Of a DNA stretch of 64,000 nucleotides, positions 16,038 to 24,377 are shown one piece after another. Below the pieces are notes generated by a model. That model was given only the letters and a program-made list of their open reading frames with translations. It did not search any database and was not told where the DNA came from. Numbering within the stretch: the stretch's first letter is position 1; every line of letters begins with the position of its first letter. Origin of the DNA: Paraburkholderia acidicola (GTDB lineage Bacteria; Pseudomonadota; Gammaproteobacteria; Burkholderiales; Burkholderiaceae); contig NZ_MTZV01000006.1 of NCBI RefSeq assembly GCF_002362315.1, positions 2,108,001-2,172,000 on the forward strand, read 5' to 3'. The position numbers and the translations under genes are program-made.

Positions 16038-16922
16038 ATGCTCGATCGCCTGCTCAGCATGTCGGTATTCGTCTGCGCCGCAGACCGGCGTAGTTTTGCC
16101 GCCGCCGCCGAAATATTCGGCATCTCGCCGACGATGGTCGGCAAGCACGTCCGCTTTCTCGAAGAGCGGGTCGGCGCGAAGCTGCTGAATCGCACGACAC
16201 GTCAGCAGTCGCTGACGGAAGTCGGACGGCTTTACTACGAGCGATGCCGGCAAGTGCTGGCCGATGCGGACGCGGCTGATGCCTGCGCCGACGAAATGCG
16301 CGCTGCGCCACGCGGCGTGCTGAAAGTGCATGCGCCGGTATCGTTTGGCAGTCAGCGTCTCGTGCCTGCGTTGGCTCGCTATCTGCGGCGCTATCCCGGT
16401 GTCGATGTGGATCTGACACTGGCCGATCGTCCGATCGACTGGGTCGAGAAGGGGTATGACGCGGCGATACAGATCGGTGATCTGGCTGATTCGGGGCTGG
16501 TCGCGAGAGAACTCAAGCGTTACCGGATGTGGCTGTGCGCCGCACCCGTGTACCTGGCGGAAGCGGGCTTGCCGCAAACGGCCGCCGATCTAAGTGCGCA
16601 CAATTGCCTCGGCTTCAGTTACTGGCAGAAGAAGAACATCTGGCGATTGAGTCGCGGCGAGTTGACGGAAAGCGTGCCGGTGAAGGGTCGTCTCACGGTG
16701 AACAACGGTCAGGCGCTGCGCACGGCGGCTATCGTGGGGCTCGGCATCATCATGCAGCCTGAGGTGCTGGTCGAAGACGACGTTGCAGCCGGTCGTCTGA
16801 TTCGCCTTCTGCCCGACTACGAACTGCCGTCGCGGCCGGTGCATCTGCTATATCTCGCCGACCGGCGGCTGACATTGAAGCTAAGAAGCTTTATCGACTT
16901 CGTGGTGGAGTCGTTGCGCTAG
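16038..16922 (+). CDS. LysR-family transcriptional regulator
   Basis: This 294-residue regulator has an N-terminal winged helix-turn-helix (MLDRLLSMSVFVCAADRRSF, ISPTMVGKHVRFLEERVGAKL, LNRTTRQQSLTEVGRLYYER) and a two-lobe periplasmic-binding-like effector domain (VPALARYLRRYPGVDVDLTL to the end). It belongs to the AaeR/DmlR-like group judging from the RTTR..LTE.G..YYER motif. It is divergent from the CMD-family gene, its likely target. Its 3' end is 11 bases from the convergent esterase gene. Confidence 0.93.
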   Translation: MLDRLLSMSVFVCAADRRSFAAAAEIFGISPTMVGKHVRFLEERVGAKLLNRTTRQQSLTEVGRLYYERCRQVLADADAADACADEMRAAPRGVLKVHAPVSFGSQRLVPALARYLRRYPGVDVDLTLADRPIDWVEKGYDAAIQIGDLADSGLVARELKRYRMWLCAAPVYLAEAGLPQTAADLSAHNCLGFSYWQKKNIWRLSRGELTESVPVKGRLTVNNGQALRTAAIVGLGIIMQPEVLVEDDVAAGRLIRLLPDYELPSRPVHLLYLADRRLTLKLRSFIDFVVESLR

Positions 16923-16933
16923 CCGTGCGCTGC

Positions 16934-17926
16934 TCAGGCGAGCACGCCGGGTATCAGCTTGTTGTACACCGCCCAGGTTTCGAACAACGCGGGCCACGCG
17001 TGAACCAGCGAGCCTGGCTGACCCATGCCCCAACCGTGACCGCCTGCCTGGAAGATGTGCATCTCGGCGAGCACGTCGTTTTTGCGTAGCGCGTTGAACA
17101 TCATCAGACTGTTGTCGACCGGCGAGACCGGATCGTCCTTTGCCTGTGCGAGAAATGTGGGCGGCGAGGTGGCGGTGACCTGCCGGTCCACCGAGAATTC
17201 GATTGCCTCCGCGAGGCTCGGATGCTCGCCGATCAACTGACGACGCGTTTCCGTGTTGTCGAACGGCGGCACCAGACTCAACACCGGGTAGATGAGTCCG
17301 GCGAAATTCGGCTTCGACGATAACGTGTCGGTTGTATCGATCGGCGCGTACCGGTCGATGTGCGATGTGACCGCCGTCATGCCAGCCAGATGTCCGCCCG
17401 CGGAAAAACCGAGCACGCCGACGCGCTGCGCGTCGATGCCGAACGAAGCGGCGGCGGTGCGGATAACGCGCATTGCGCGCTGGCCGTCCTGCAACGGCGC
17501 AGTTCGCACCCATCCTTCGCCGGGCAGGCGGTAGACGAGTTCGAACGCAGTTACGCCGAGCGATTGCAGCCATCGGCACGCCGGGCCGCTCTCGCTGCCG
17601 AGTTCGATATGCCGGTAACCTCCGCCGCTGATCACCAGAACCGCCGTGCCGTTTGCCTTGCGCGGCCGGTAGACGTTCATGCGCGGGTGCGAGACGTTGG
17701 TCACTGAACCTTTCGCGCTGACGTGTTCGGGGCCGGTGGGGCCGTTACCGCCCGGCATGCGGCCGCTCGGCCATAGCGCTAACGCTTCGGAAGCACGGCT
17801 GGTGGTGCGGACATCAGCGACATCACTGACATCCCGAAGCGCGCGATGTTTTTCGCCGCGGGCAAACGCCATCGTAGCGACGGCGGACAGTCCCGCGCCC
17901 ATGATCAATCGACGATTCCTGTTCAC
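16934..17926 (-). CDS. secreted alpha/beta-hydrolase (acetyl-esterase/lipase type)
   Basis: This 330-residue hydrolase begins with MNRNRRLIMGAGLSAVATMA, a signal peptide with a paired arginine that could be Tat-type though the motif is incomplete. The fold markers are AVLVISGGGYRHIELGSESG (HGG-type oxyanion hole), VGVLGFSAGGHLAG (nucleophile Ser in GFSAGG), DDPVSP (acid) and FQAGGHGWGMG (His). The pattern matches BD-FAE/xylan- or pectin-acetylesterase-like proteins. Removal of acyl groups from plant polysaccharide is an inference. Unusual AT-rich palindromes sit just upstream. Confidence 0.85.
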   Translation of the reverse strand: MNRNRRLIMGAGLSAVATMAFARGEKHRALRDVSDVADVRTTSRASEALALWPSGRMPGGNGPTGPEHVSAKGSVTNVSHPRMNVYRPRKANGTAVLVISGGGYRHIELGSESGPACRWLQSLGVTAFELVYRLPGEGWVRTAPLQDGQRAMRVIRTAAASFGIDAQRVGVLGFSAGGHLAGMTAVTSHIDRYAPIDTTDTLSSKPNFAGLIYPVLSLVPPFDNTETRRQLIGEHPSLAEAIEFSVDRQVTATSPPTFLAQAKDDPVSPVDNSLMMFNALRKNDVLAEMHIFQAGGHGWGMGQPGSLVHAWPALFETWAVYNKLIPGVLA

Positions 17927-18000
17927 ACCGTTCCCTTGCGGTTGTTGCGAAAGCGAACGCGCGTCGCTGGAAACAGTAGCTTATCGACCGTCGTGTAGAA

Positions 18001-18047
18001 CGTAAAATATATATTTACGGTGCTTGCGATACTTATTGAATATCGCA
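18001..18047. promoter_or_regulatory. two adjacent AT-rich inverted repeats upstream of the esterase gene
   Basis: CGTAAAATATATATTTACG at 18001-18019 is a near-perfect palindrome (one base out of register). A second one follows: TGCGATA (18025-18031) and TATCGCA (18041-18047) around a 9-base loop. Both lie in the 155-bp gap between the esterase start and the 3' end of the minus-strand AGE gene, where A+T is far above the surrounding DNA. They could form an operator or promoter for the esterase, or a terminator for the AGE gene. Confidence 0.4.
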
Positions 18048-18081
18048 GGGACAAACGAGACGACGCGTACTGCATGCGTAC

Positions 18082-19191
18082 TCAGCGAGGCAACGCAGCG
18101 TAAGCCGTGGCGAGGTGGTACGGCGTGGTCGACGGCATATCGGCGCGCGCAACGTTGCCATCGGGCGTCTTGCATTCGAACCAGCCATGCGGCTGCAGAA
18201 ACCGCTCGCGAAAACGCGCGATCTGCGGTGTCAATTCCGCTTGCACGACAGCGTCGTCATGTGTGGCGAGCGCGCGCAGATATTCACTTTGCGCCCAGAT
18301 GCGCTGGGTTGCATCCTTGACGCGTCCGGTTTCATCGAGCGCTGCGTGAACACTGCCCGTTGCAGCGTCGATGCCATGCTGCTGCGCGAATGCAAATGCA
18401 CGCGGTAGCGCATCGGCGAGTCCCGATCCGTCCAGCAACGCACCTGCACGCCGCACGAGCCAGAACCATTCGAACTGATGACCCGGCTCAAGACGGTTAT
18501 CGTTCGCACCGATCGGCAGCTCGGCGATGCAACCGGTCGGCGCGTGGACGAACGCGCGTGCAACAGCGCTGCCGAGTCGCTGCAATGCGTCGTCGTAGGC
18601 GGCATCGTGCGTCGCTTCGCGGGCGGCAAGCCAGGCTTCGGTCAGATGCATCAACGGGTTTTGCAGCGGTGCACCGGTGACGTTCGAGAAACCGGCATCG
18701 AGCGCCGCGTTGAGCAAGCCGTCAGGTGCAGCGAAGCGTTCTGTGATGAGCGCGGACGTGTGCTGCACGATATCGAGCGCTTCACGATTGCCGGAGCGCG
18801 TACCGTATTCGGCGCAAGCGAACACGACGAACGCGTGCGTATACAGGTCTTTTGTCGTGTCGAGCGGCGCACCTTTTTCATCGACGCTGTAAAACCATCC
18901 GCCGCGCGTGCTGTCAAGAAAGTAGCGGCGCAGCGCATCGAATAGCGTATCGGCATGTGCCGCATCGCCCGCCTGCGAAAATACGAACAGCTGGCGCGCG
19001 CATGCCATGGCGCGGTAGCGTACGGCAGGCAGCGCGGTACGCCCGTCGCTGTGCACGGCTTCATACGGCAGACGCAGGGCCGTATTGAAACCGGGACCGC
19101 GCCAGACCGGCAGAACGACCTGCGCGAAATGCTCGCGTAGTTGCGCAGCGGCAGAAGGGGCGGAAGCGGACGAGGGCGCGGACTGGTTCAT
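18082..19191 (-). CDS. AGE/mannose isomerase-family sugar epimerase
   Basis: This 369-residue (alpha/alpha)6-barrel protein is of the N-acylglucosamine 2-epimerase / aldose-ketose isomerase family. Recognisable parts are LPAVRYRAMACARQLFVFSQ, GGWFYSVDEKGAPLDTTKDLYTHAFVVFA (sugar-isomerase core), LMHLTEAWLAA (catalytic His region), EPGHQFEWFWLVRR (second catalytic His) and RIWAQSEYLRAL. It would interconvert a free or phosphorylated hexose such as mannose and fructose; the exact sugar is open. MNQSAPSS at 19191 was chosen over an in-frame codon 30 residues earlier because the Ser/Ala leader fits a natural start, though no strong ribosome site decides it. Confidence 0.85.
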   Translation of the reverse strand: MNQSAPSSASAPSAAAQLREHFAQVVLPVWRGPGFNTALRLPYEAVHSDGRTALPAVRYRAMACARQLFVFSQAGDAAHADTLFDALRRYFLDSTRGGWFYSVDEKGAPLDTTKDLYTHAFVVFACAEYGTRSGNREALDIVQHTSALITERFAAPDGLLNAALDAGFSNVTGAPLQNPLMHLTEAWLAAREATHDAAYDDALQRLGSAVARAFVHAPTGCIAELPIGANDNRLEPGHQFEWFWLVRRAGALLDGSGLADALPRAFAFAQQHGIDAATGSVHAALDETGRVKDATQRIWAQSEYLRALATHDDAVVQAELTPQIARFRERFLQPHGWFECKTPDGNVARADMPSTTPYHLATAYAALPR

Positions 19192-19354
19192 GCTTGGATA
19201 GCCTGGGTATCGTGACGGCGGGTAGAGGGCGACGGGTGTAACGCCATGAGCCGGCCTGGCGGGCGCACGGTGCCCAAGCATAAAGCAAATGCGTGACCAT
19301 CGCGAGCGCAGCGCATGGGCTGCGATTCATCGATATCGATAAGGAGGTAAAGCA

Positions 19355-20041
19355 ATGCTGGGGAATGTAGAACTCATCTTACGACTGATCCTGGCTGCCG
19401 CGCTTGGCAGTGTCATCGGCTTCGAACGAGAACGGCTTTCGTGGGCTGCGGGGCTGCGCACACACATGCTCGTATGTGTCGGGTCCGCACTCATCATGAT
19501 CGTGTCGGCATTCGGTTTCGCAGACGTGCTGGGTGGGGACCACATCGTGCTCGATCCATCGCGGATGGCCGCCCAGGTCGTGTCGGGCATCGGCTTTCTC
19601 GGCGCGGGTTCGATCCTGCTACGCGGAGAGATTGTGCGAGGTTTGACGACGGCGGCCAGCCTCTGGTCGGTGGCGGCGATCGGCCTTGCGGTGGGCGGCG
19701 GGTTGTACACCGCATCGATTGCAGCGACGGTGATCATCCTGATCATTCTCGCGGGTATCAAACCGATCGAGCGGCGTTTCATCACGGTCAAGCAGCGACG
19801 TCAGTTCACGCTGCTGATCGAACGCGGCGCGATGACGTTCCATTCGCTACACGACGCACTCGGTTCATCGAGCCCGCGCGTGAAACAGTTTGTCATGCAG
19901 CAAAGCGACGACGCACCCGAGTTCGATGAGGTCATGATCACGCTGCACCGGGTGTCGGCACCCGAGTACGCGTCGATCTGCGAGCGGCTGCGACAACTGC
20001 CCGGCGTGAAAGAATTCAGGGAGGAGAACTTGCCATCGTGA
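19355..20041 (+). CDS. MgtC/SapB-family membrane protein
   Basis: This 228-residue inner-membrane protein has the MgtC signature: LAAALGSVIGFERERLSWAA, GLRTHMLVCVGSALIMIVSA, QVVSGIGFLGAGSILL, GLTTAASLWSVAAIGLAVGG. Five hydrophobic helices are followed by a 70-residue ACT-like soluble C-terminus. A near-consensus AAGGAGGT at 19340-19347 precedes the ATG. MgtC in Salmonella limits the F1Fo ATPase under low Mg2+ or acid stress; whether this copy does so is unknown, since many SapB members are not virulence factors. Confidence 0.93.
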   Translation: MLGNVELILRLILAAALGSVIGFERERLSWAAGLRTHMLVCVGSALIMIVSAFGFADVLGGDHIVLDPSRMAAQVVSGIGFLGAGSILLRGEIVRGLTTAASLWSVAAIGLAVGGGLYTASIAATVIILIILAGIKPIERRFITVKQRRQFTLLIERGAMTFHSLHDALGSSSPRVKQFVMQQSDDAPEFDEVMITLHRVSAPEYASICERLRQLPGVKEFREENLPS

Positions 20042-20164
20042 TGCGAGCGGGCCTCGCCGTGCGACAATGCGGTCTTCAAAAAACACAGACCGCATCGCGC
20101 AGCAGCGACCGGCGCCCGATGTCTGGCGACGAGCGCTGCGCGACTAATCTTTTTTCGCATCGCT

Positions 20165-21490
20165 ATGGCAGCAGATTCCGCAGATCCCCACGCATCCCCG
20201 ACTACCCGGCGGCGCCGTTCCGACGCGACGAAGCCACAGGCCTCGAGCGTTTCGACTGAAACCGAGAACAAGCTTGCGCGCGCCGCGCAATCCGCGCAGC
20301 GCCTCGCGCAGTTGAGCGACGTTCCTCGCGACGACAGCACACTCGACCTGTTTCCCGACGATCCCACCCGCGCGACGCTGCAGGCGATGAATATCGATGT
20401 TCGCCAGGGCACGCTGTCGGGGTTCGAGTTGCCGGAGGTGGTGCTTGCGGCGATAGGAGTACCGGATAGCGCGCAGGCCGTGGCGACTGGTACTGATACG
20501 AAGGTGGCGCGGCGCGTTTCGCGTTCGGCGAAATTAGATGACACGCCGGAAGCGGGATCGGGCGAACTCGCCGGCCAGTGGAGCGACGCGTCTGCTTCGA
20601 GCAGCGTTGGGGAGTTGGCTACGAGCGTGAACACGAACACGACGAGCGGTACACAGCCTGCGGCCGAGGCGGATGTGCCGCAGCCTGTAGTCGCATCGGC
20701 GGAACCGGCCGCTTCGGGCGAGGCTGCGCAGGTAACGGCCGTGGCAAGTGTGGCGCGGAGTGTCGCCGCGTTGCGTCAGTCGCCCGACGATGCAACGGTG
20801 TCGTCGTCCGGCACGACGAGCGGCAGCAAGCCGGCCATTCCGCCGCAGCGTTTCGCCGCGACGTTCGCAAAAGCGGCGAGCGCATCGCGCGAAGCGGGCG
20901 CGGCGGTGTCGGCGTCAACAGAAGCATCCGCTGCCGATGCAGCGGCGAGTTCTACGCACGCTGTGTCGACCGCAGCCGCATCCGCATCCGCATCCGCACC
21001 CACACCGCCGACATCGAGCACGTTCCGCGCAATACCCCCCGCGGCACCACCAATACATCACGACACGCCGCGCGCCACGCCTGAACTCGATCGCGCCCGC
21101 GCTACCGCATTCGCCGATACCGTCGATGCACTGTACGGCGTGATCGCCGATCAGCGGCGCGCCGCAACCGATCATTCGCGCCGTATGAAGTGGATGCTCT
21201 CGATCGTAGTGGGCGCGTTGCTCGTGACGGTCGCGATCGGTATCGCGCAAACACTGCTACTGATGCGTCTCGCGCGGAACACCACGCTGCAACAACAGCG
21301 CATCGAACAGATGATGCTGACCCAGCAGGCCACGCTCGCGACGCTGCTCGATACCGATTCGGCGACAGTACCGGTACCCGCTGCAGCGGCGCCCGCGCCG
21401 GCAGTGGCGCAACCGCGTCCGGCGGCGCCGGCACGGCATCCGTCGAAAGCGCAGCACGGGCATAAGTCGAAGACGGCGAACGCGCACTGA
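20165..21490 (+). CDS. Ala/Ser-rich single-pass membrane protein, unknown function
   Basis: This 441-residue protein has four zones: a basic start (TTRRRRSDATKPQ), a short conserved-looking block (DDSTLDLFPDDPTRATLQAM), 230 residues of Ala/Ser/Thr/Val low complexity, and one transmembrane helix (WMLSIVVGALLVTVAIGIAQ) near residues 345-365. A Gln-rich coiled coil and an Ala/Pro/Lys/His tail follow. The low-complexity part contains in-frame CCGCAT hexamer repeats at 20976-20999. No domain recognised. The layout suggests a cytoplasmic N-terminus and a periplasmic coiled coil, or the reverse. Confidence 0.7.
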   Translation: MAADSADPHASPTTRRRRSDATKPQASSVSTETENKLARAAQSAQRLAQLSDVPRDDSTLDLFPDDPTRATLQAMNIDVRQGTLSGFELPEVVLAAIGVPDSAQAVATGTDTKVARRVSRSAKLDDTPEAGSGELAGQWSDASASSSVGELATSVNTNTTSGTQPAAEADVPQPVVASAEPAASGEAAQVTAVASVARSVAALRQSPDDATVSSSGTTSGSKPAIPPQRFAATFAKAASASREAGAAVSASTEASAADAAASSTHAVSTAAASASASAPTPPTSSTFRAIPPAAPPIHHDTPRATPELDRARATAFADTVDALYGVIADQRRAATDHSRRMKWMLSIVVGALLVTVAIGIAQTLLLMRLARNTTLQQQRIEQMMLTQQATLATLLDTDSATVPVPAAAAPAPAVAQPRPAAPARHPSKAQHGHKSKTANAH

Positions 21491-21711
21491 AGGCACTGAG
21501 TTTCGCGAGCCCGCGGTTCTGTCTATAGCTACCCCGGTTCCCTCCAGCCGGCGGGAACGCTTGCTGGGCATGCGTTTGCGCAGGATAGAGGGCGACGGCT
21601 CCGACACGGAGTCGGTTGCCTCGTCTGTTGTATTGATGCAACGCACCAACCCTCTCCCAGCCGCACAAGCTCAATCAATTGTTAAAAATGGTGCGATGCA
21701 CTAGACATCGA

Positions 21712-21752
21712 CTAGGGAAAACCCTAGAATTCAATTTAAGGGAAAACCCTAG
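21712..21752. promoter_or_regulatory. tandem palindromic repeat, two GGGAAAACCCTAG copies 25 bp apart
   Basis: CTAGGGAAAACCCTAG (21712-21727) is a perfect 6-bp inverted repeat around AAAA. The 13-base core GGGAAAACCCTAG recurs exactly at 21740-21752, where the left arm is TAAGGG. Both copies end 24 bases before the ATG of the 52-aa gene at 21776, so they overlap its promoter or leader. The spacing of about 2.4 helical turns and the exact repetition suggest a dimeric transcription-factor site. Confidence 0.65.
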
Positions 21753-21775
21753 CTATTTATCAACCGGGAGTCGCC

Positions 21776-21934
21776 ATGAGCTTTATCCTCGCACTGTTTC
21801 AAAAGGTCAGCGGCCTCTTCGCGTCGCCGCATCTGCCGATGGACTCGGAATACTCGTACGAAGCGCGCGCACGTGAAGCGCAACGCGTTCGCGAGTCGCA
21901 GTCCACGCTGTTCGGTATCCGTCTGATCGACTGA
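21776..21934 (+). CDS. small protein, 52 aa (DUF3563-like)
   Basis: MSFILALFQKVSGLFASPHL begins a short amphipathic protein that continues with a charged helical part (EYSYEARAREAQRVRESQ). GGGAG at 21766-21770 is a good ribosome site. An exceptionally strong intrinsic terminator follows 43 bases after the stop, and tandem palindromes precede it, so this is a discrete, regulated mini-gene. Size and the LxxLFxKVSxxF start resemble DUF3563 proteins of Burkholderia relatives, but I cannot confirm membership. Confidence 0.7.
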   Translation: MSFILALFQKVSGLFASPHLPMDSEYSYEARAREAQRVRESQSTLFGIRLID

Positions 21935-21976
21935 ACACGGCTGACATCGCGCGGTCTTGTTCGCGCATCGTCAGTG

Positions 21977-22013
21977 AGCGGCGCGTCCTGCCTGGACGCG
22001 CCGCTTTCTTTTT
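21977..22013 (+). terminator. strong intrinsic terminator
   Basis: Twelve-base arms AGCGGCGCGTCC and GGACGCGCCGCT enclose loop TGCCT and are followed by TTCTTTTTG. This is a near-ideal rho-independent terminator for the 52-aa gene. The remaining gap to 22342 holds no convincing gene; it must contain the promoter of the next one. Confidence 0.9.
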
Positions 22014-22342
22014 GTCTGCTGGTTTCGCGTTTCGCTTGATCCAGGCAGCGCGCTCTTACGCGATATTTCGAACCCGAAATGGATGTAACGACTGCTGACC
22101 AGCCGCTCCGGCAGACGATCGTCGCGTCCCTTCCGATGGCCCCGATAAACAGCGGCCCAACCGTATCGAACCGTTTTTTCGCCCCCCGTCGATCCTGAAA
22201 TTTGCGCTTACAAGTGCTCACGTATTCGCGCAGCATCGATCGTTAGAGTGGATTGCAAGCGCGGGATGAATCACGACGGCAGGTCCAGTTAATCGGGCAC
22301 GCCGACCGCCTCGCGACAAACCTGAAAAACGGGAGGTGTTCG

Positions 22343-22600
22343 ATGAAGACACGCAATAGGGTTTCGCAAACGATCCTCGCCGCGGCGCTCGCGGGCAGTG
22401 CATTACTGGCTGCAAGCAGTGCGTTTGCGCAGGAGGTGGTGGTCGAGCAGCCGCGGATGATTCCGGTGGGTGTACAGATCAATATCGGCTGGCATGGCGA
22501 TCGGTATTGGGATGGTCACCGCTACTGGGCGCACGACGAGTGGATGCACCGCCATCCGCACGATCGCGATCCGCGGCGCGACCGCGATCATCGCTACTGA
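22343..22600 (+). CDS. small periplasmic protein rich in His/Trp/Arg/Asp
   Basis: This 85-residue protein has a Sec signal (MKTRNRVSQTILAAALAG, cleavage after ASSAFA near residue 29). The mature part holds VGVQINIGWHGDRYWDGHRY and then a strongly charged tail with His-Arg-Asp repeats (HRHPHDRDPRRDRDHRY). GGGAGG at 22331-22336 is a strong ribosome site. The His-rich, aromatic mature region could bind metal ions, which is a guess. Similar short 'YWDGRRYW'-type periplasmic proteins are common in Burkholderia relatives and unassigned. Confidence 0.75.
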   Translation: MKTRNRVSQTILAAALAGSALLAASSAFAQEVVVEQPRMIPVGVQINIGWHGDRYWDGHRYWAHDEWMHRHPHDRDPRRDRDHRY

Positions 22601-22663
22601 CCGGCGCGGCGTAACGAGCAGTCAACCCGATGCGGCGTGGGGCGGCGTCGGGTAGCAGGCCCA

Positions 22664-22698
22664 GCAAGGCCGGCGTTCGAAAGGGCGCCGGCCTTTGC
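22664..22698 (+). terminator. probable intrinsic terminator
   Basis: GCAAGGCCGGCG and CGCCGGCCTTTGC form a stem of ten or more pairs around a 10-base loop, 64 bases after the small periplasmic gene. The T-run is short (TTT), so efficiency is uncertain. Confidence 0.7.
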
Positions 22699-22772
22699 TG
22701 CATCTGGCGTTGCGAAGCGGCGCGTTAGGCTATTCTCTGGGGCTTCTATCGAAGGCTCGGCAGGAGAACAGC

Positions 22773-23735
22773 TTGGATAACGTAGAACCCTCGCGCGCCC
22801 ATACTTCGCGCATCGATGGACCTGGCACGACCGTCATCGGCGTGATCGGCAGCGGGTTGATGGGCGTCGGCATCGCGACGCAAAGTGCGTTGCATGGCTA
22901 TCGGACGATTGTGTACGACGTCGACGAAACGCGCCTTGCGAGCGTTGCACCAAAGGCCGAGGCGATCCTCGATGAACTCGTCGACGCCGGTCGCATCGAC
23001 CTTGCTGCGAAGCAGGTCGCACTTGCGCGCATCGAGCGTCGCGCGCAGCTCGACGCGATGTCCGAAGCAGGTTTCGTAATCGAAGCGATTCCCGAAGTAC
23101 TCGAACTCAAGCATCGGCTGTATGCAGCGCTCGCGGAAGTGCTCGGCGAGACCGCGATTCTCGCGAGCAACACCAGCGGTTTTCCGCCCGACCGGCTCGC
23201 GTCCGCCTTGCGCGCACCCGAGCGTTTCGTTATCGCACACTTCTGGAATCCGCCGCACCTGATTCCGCTCGTCGAAGTCGTGCCGGGTTCGGTTACATCC
23301 GCCGACGTCACCGCCCGTACCGTTGCGCTGATGGAAGCGATCGGTATGGAACCGGTCGTACTTGAGAAAGCGATCCCGGGGTTCGTCGGCAACCGGTTGC
23401 AGTTCGCGCTGCTGCGCGAAGCGCTCAACATCGTGCGCTCGGGCGCGGCTTCGCCGGAAGTCGTGGATCGTGTGATGAAGGCGTCGCTCGGACGTCGCTG
23501 GAGCATTGTCGGTCCGCTCGAAAGTGCGGATCTCGGCGGCCTCGATACGATTCTCAATGTCGGCACGCACCTGATGCCCGAACTCGCCAACGATAACGAC
23601 GTGCTCGATCTGCTGCGCGAACAGGTCGACGCAGGACGCGTCGGTGTGCGCAGTGGTGCGGGCTTTTACGAATGGGACGAGGCGCGTCTTGCGCGCGTCC
23701 GCGCGCTGCGCAAACGCCTGATCGGCGGAGGATAA
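22773..23735 (+). CDS. 3-hydroxyacyl-CoA dehydrogenase family protein
   Basis: This 320-residue NAD-dependent dehydrogenase would oxidise a 3-hydroxyacyl-CoA or related beta-hydroxy acid. The Rossmann motif GVIGSGLMGVG (about residues 23-33) is followed by YDVDETRL (NAD-ribose Asp), ASNTSGFPPDRLA (substrate Ser/Asn) and IAHFWNPPHLIPLVEVVPG (catalytic His). The C-terminal helical domain has GFVGNRLQFALLREALNIV. The TTG at 22773 was chosen because AGGAG lies 6 bases before it and no ATG fits. The gene lies 5 bases before a flavin-reductase-like gene, so the two form an operon. Confidence 0.88.
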   Translation: MDNVEPSRAHTSRIDGPGTTVIGVIGSGLMGVGIATQSALHGYRTIVYDVDETRLASVAPKAEAILDELVDAGRIDLAAKQVALARIERRAQLDAMSEAGFVIEAIPEVLELKHRLYAALAEVLGETAILASNTSGFPPDRLASALRAPERFVIAHFWNPPHLIPLVEVVPGSVTSADVTARTVALMEAIGMEPVVLEKAIPGFVGNRLQFALLREALNIVRSGAASPEVVDRVMKASLGRRWSIVGPLESADLGGLDTILNVGTHLMPELANDNDVLDLLREQVDAGRVGVRSGAGFYEWDEARLARVRALRKRLIGGG

Positions 23736-23740
23736 GCCCC

Positions 23741-24352
23741 ATGTCGCATCTTTTCTATGACCCGGCGCAAGGCCACGGTCTGCCGCACGATCCGTTCAAG
23801 GCAATTGTCGCGCCGCGCATGATCGGCTGGATCTCGACACGCGATCCCGAAGGTCGCCTGAACCTCGCGCCATACAGTTTCTTCGGTGCGTTCGCGACGT
23901 TTCCGGCGATCATCGGATTCTGCAGCGAAGGCTACAAGGACAGCATCCGCAATATCGAAGCGACCGGCGAGTTCGTGTGGAATCTCGCGACGAAGCCGCT
24001 AGCCGGGCAGATGAACCGCTCGTCGGCGCCGGTCGCACCCGACATCGACGAATTCGAGCTGGCCGGTCTGACGCCGGCGCCGGGTCGCAACGTTGCGGTA
24101 CCGCACGTCGGCGAGACGCCCGCGGCGCTCGAGTGCCGGTTGTTGCAGGTGATCCGTTTGCATACGCTCGACGGCACGCCGATGGACAACTTCCTCGCGC
24201 TCGGCCAGGTGGTCGGCGTGCATATCGACCCCGCGTACCTGAAGGACGGCCTCTTTGATACACGGGCCGCCCAGCCGATCATGCGTGCGGGGTATCGCGC
24301 CGACTACGCGGAGATCGGCGCGATGTTCCAGATGGTGCGACCGACGGCCTGA
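23741..24352 (+). CDS. flavin-reductase-domain (FMN-binding split-barrel) protein
   Basis: This 203-residue FMN-binding split-barrel protein begins MSHLFYDPAQGHGLPHDPFK and has the family's core LIGWIST-type strand (MIGWISTRDPEGRLNLAPYS), then FFGAFATFPAIIGFCSEGYKD-type residues, DSIRNIEATGEFVWNLAT, and HVGETPAALECRLLQVI. These proteins reduce flavin or bind it for an unknown partner. It follows the dehydrogenase by 5 bases. Its stop is convergent with copA, 25 bases away. Confidence 0.88.
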   Translation: MSHLFYDPAQGHGLPHDPFKAIVAPRMIGWISTRDPEGRLNLAPYSFFGAFATFPAIIGFCSEGYKDSIRNIEATGEFVWNLATKPLAGQMNRSSAPVAPDIDEFELAGLTPAPGRNVAVPHVGETPAALECRLLQVIRLHTLDGTPMDNFLALGQVVGVHIDPAYLKDGLFDTRAAQPIMRAGYRADYAEIGAMFQMVRPTA

Positions 24353-24377
24353 GCAAAGGCGAAACTGCTACCGCGGC

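Noticed and set aside
21799..22236. 145-codon minus-strand frame covering the 52-aa gene and its terminator
   Set aside because: It runs through a perfect terminator hairpin, is compositionally poor, and lacks a ribosome site.
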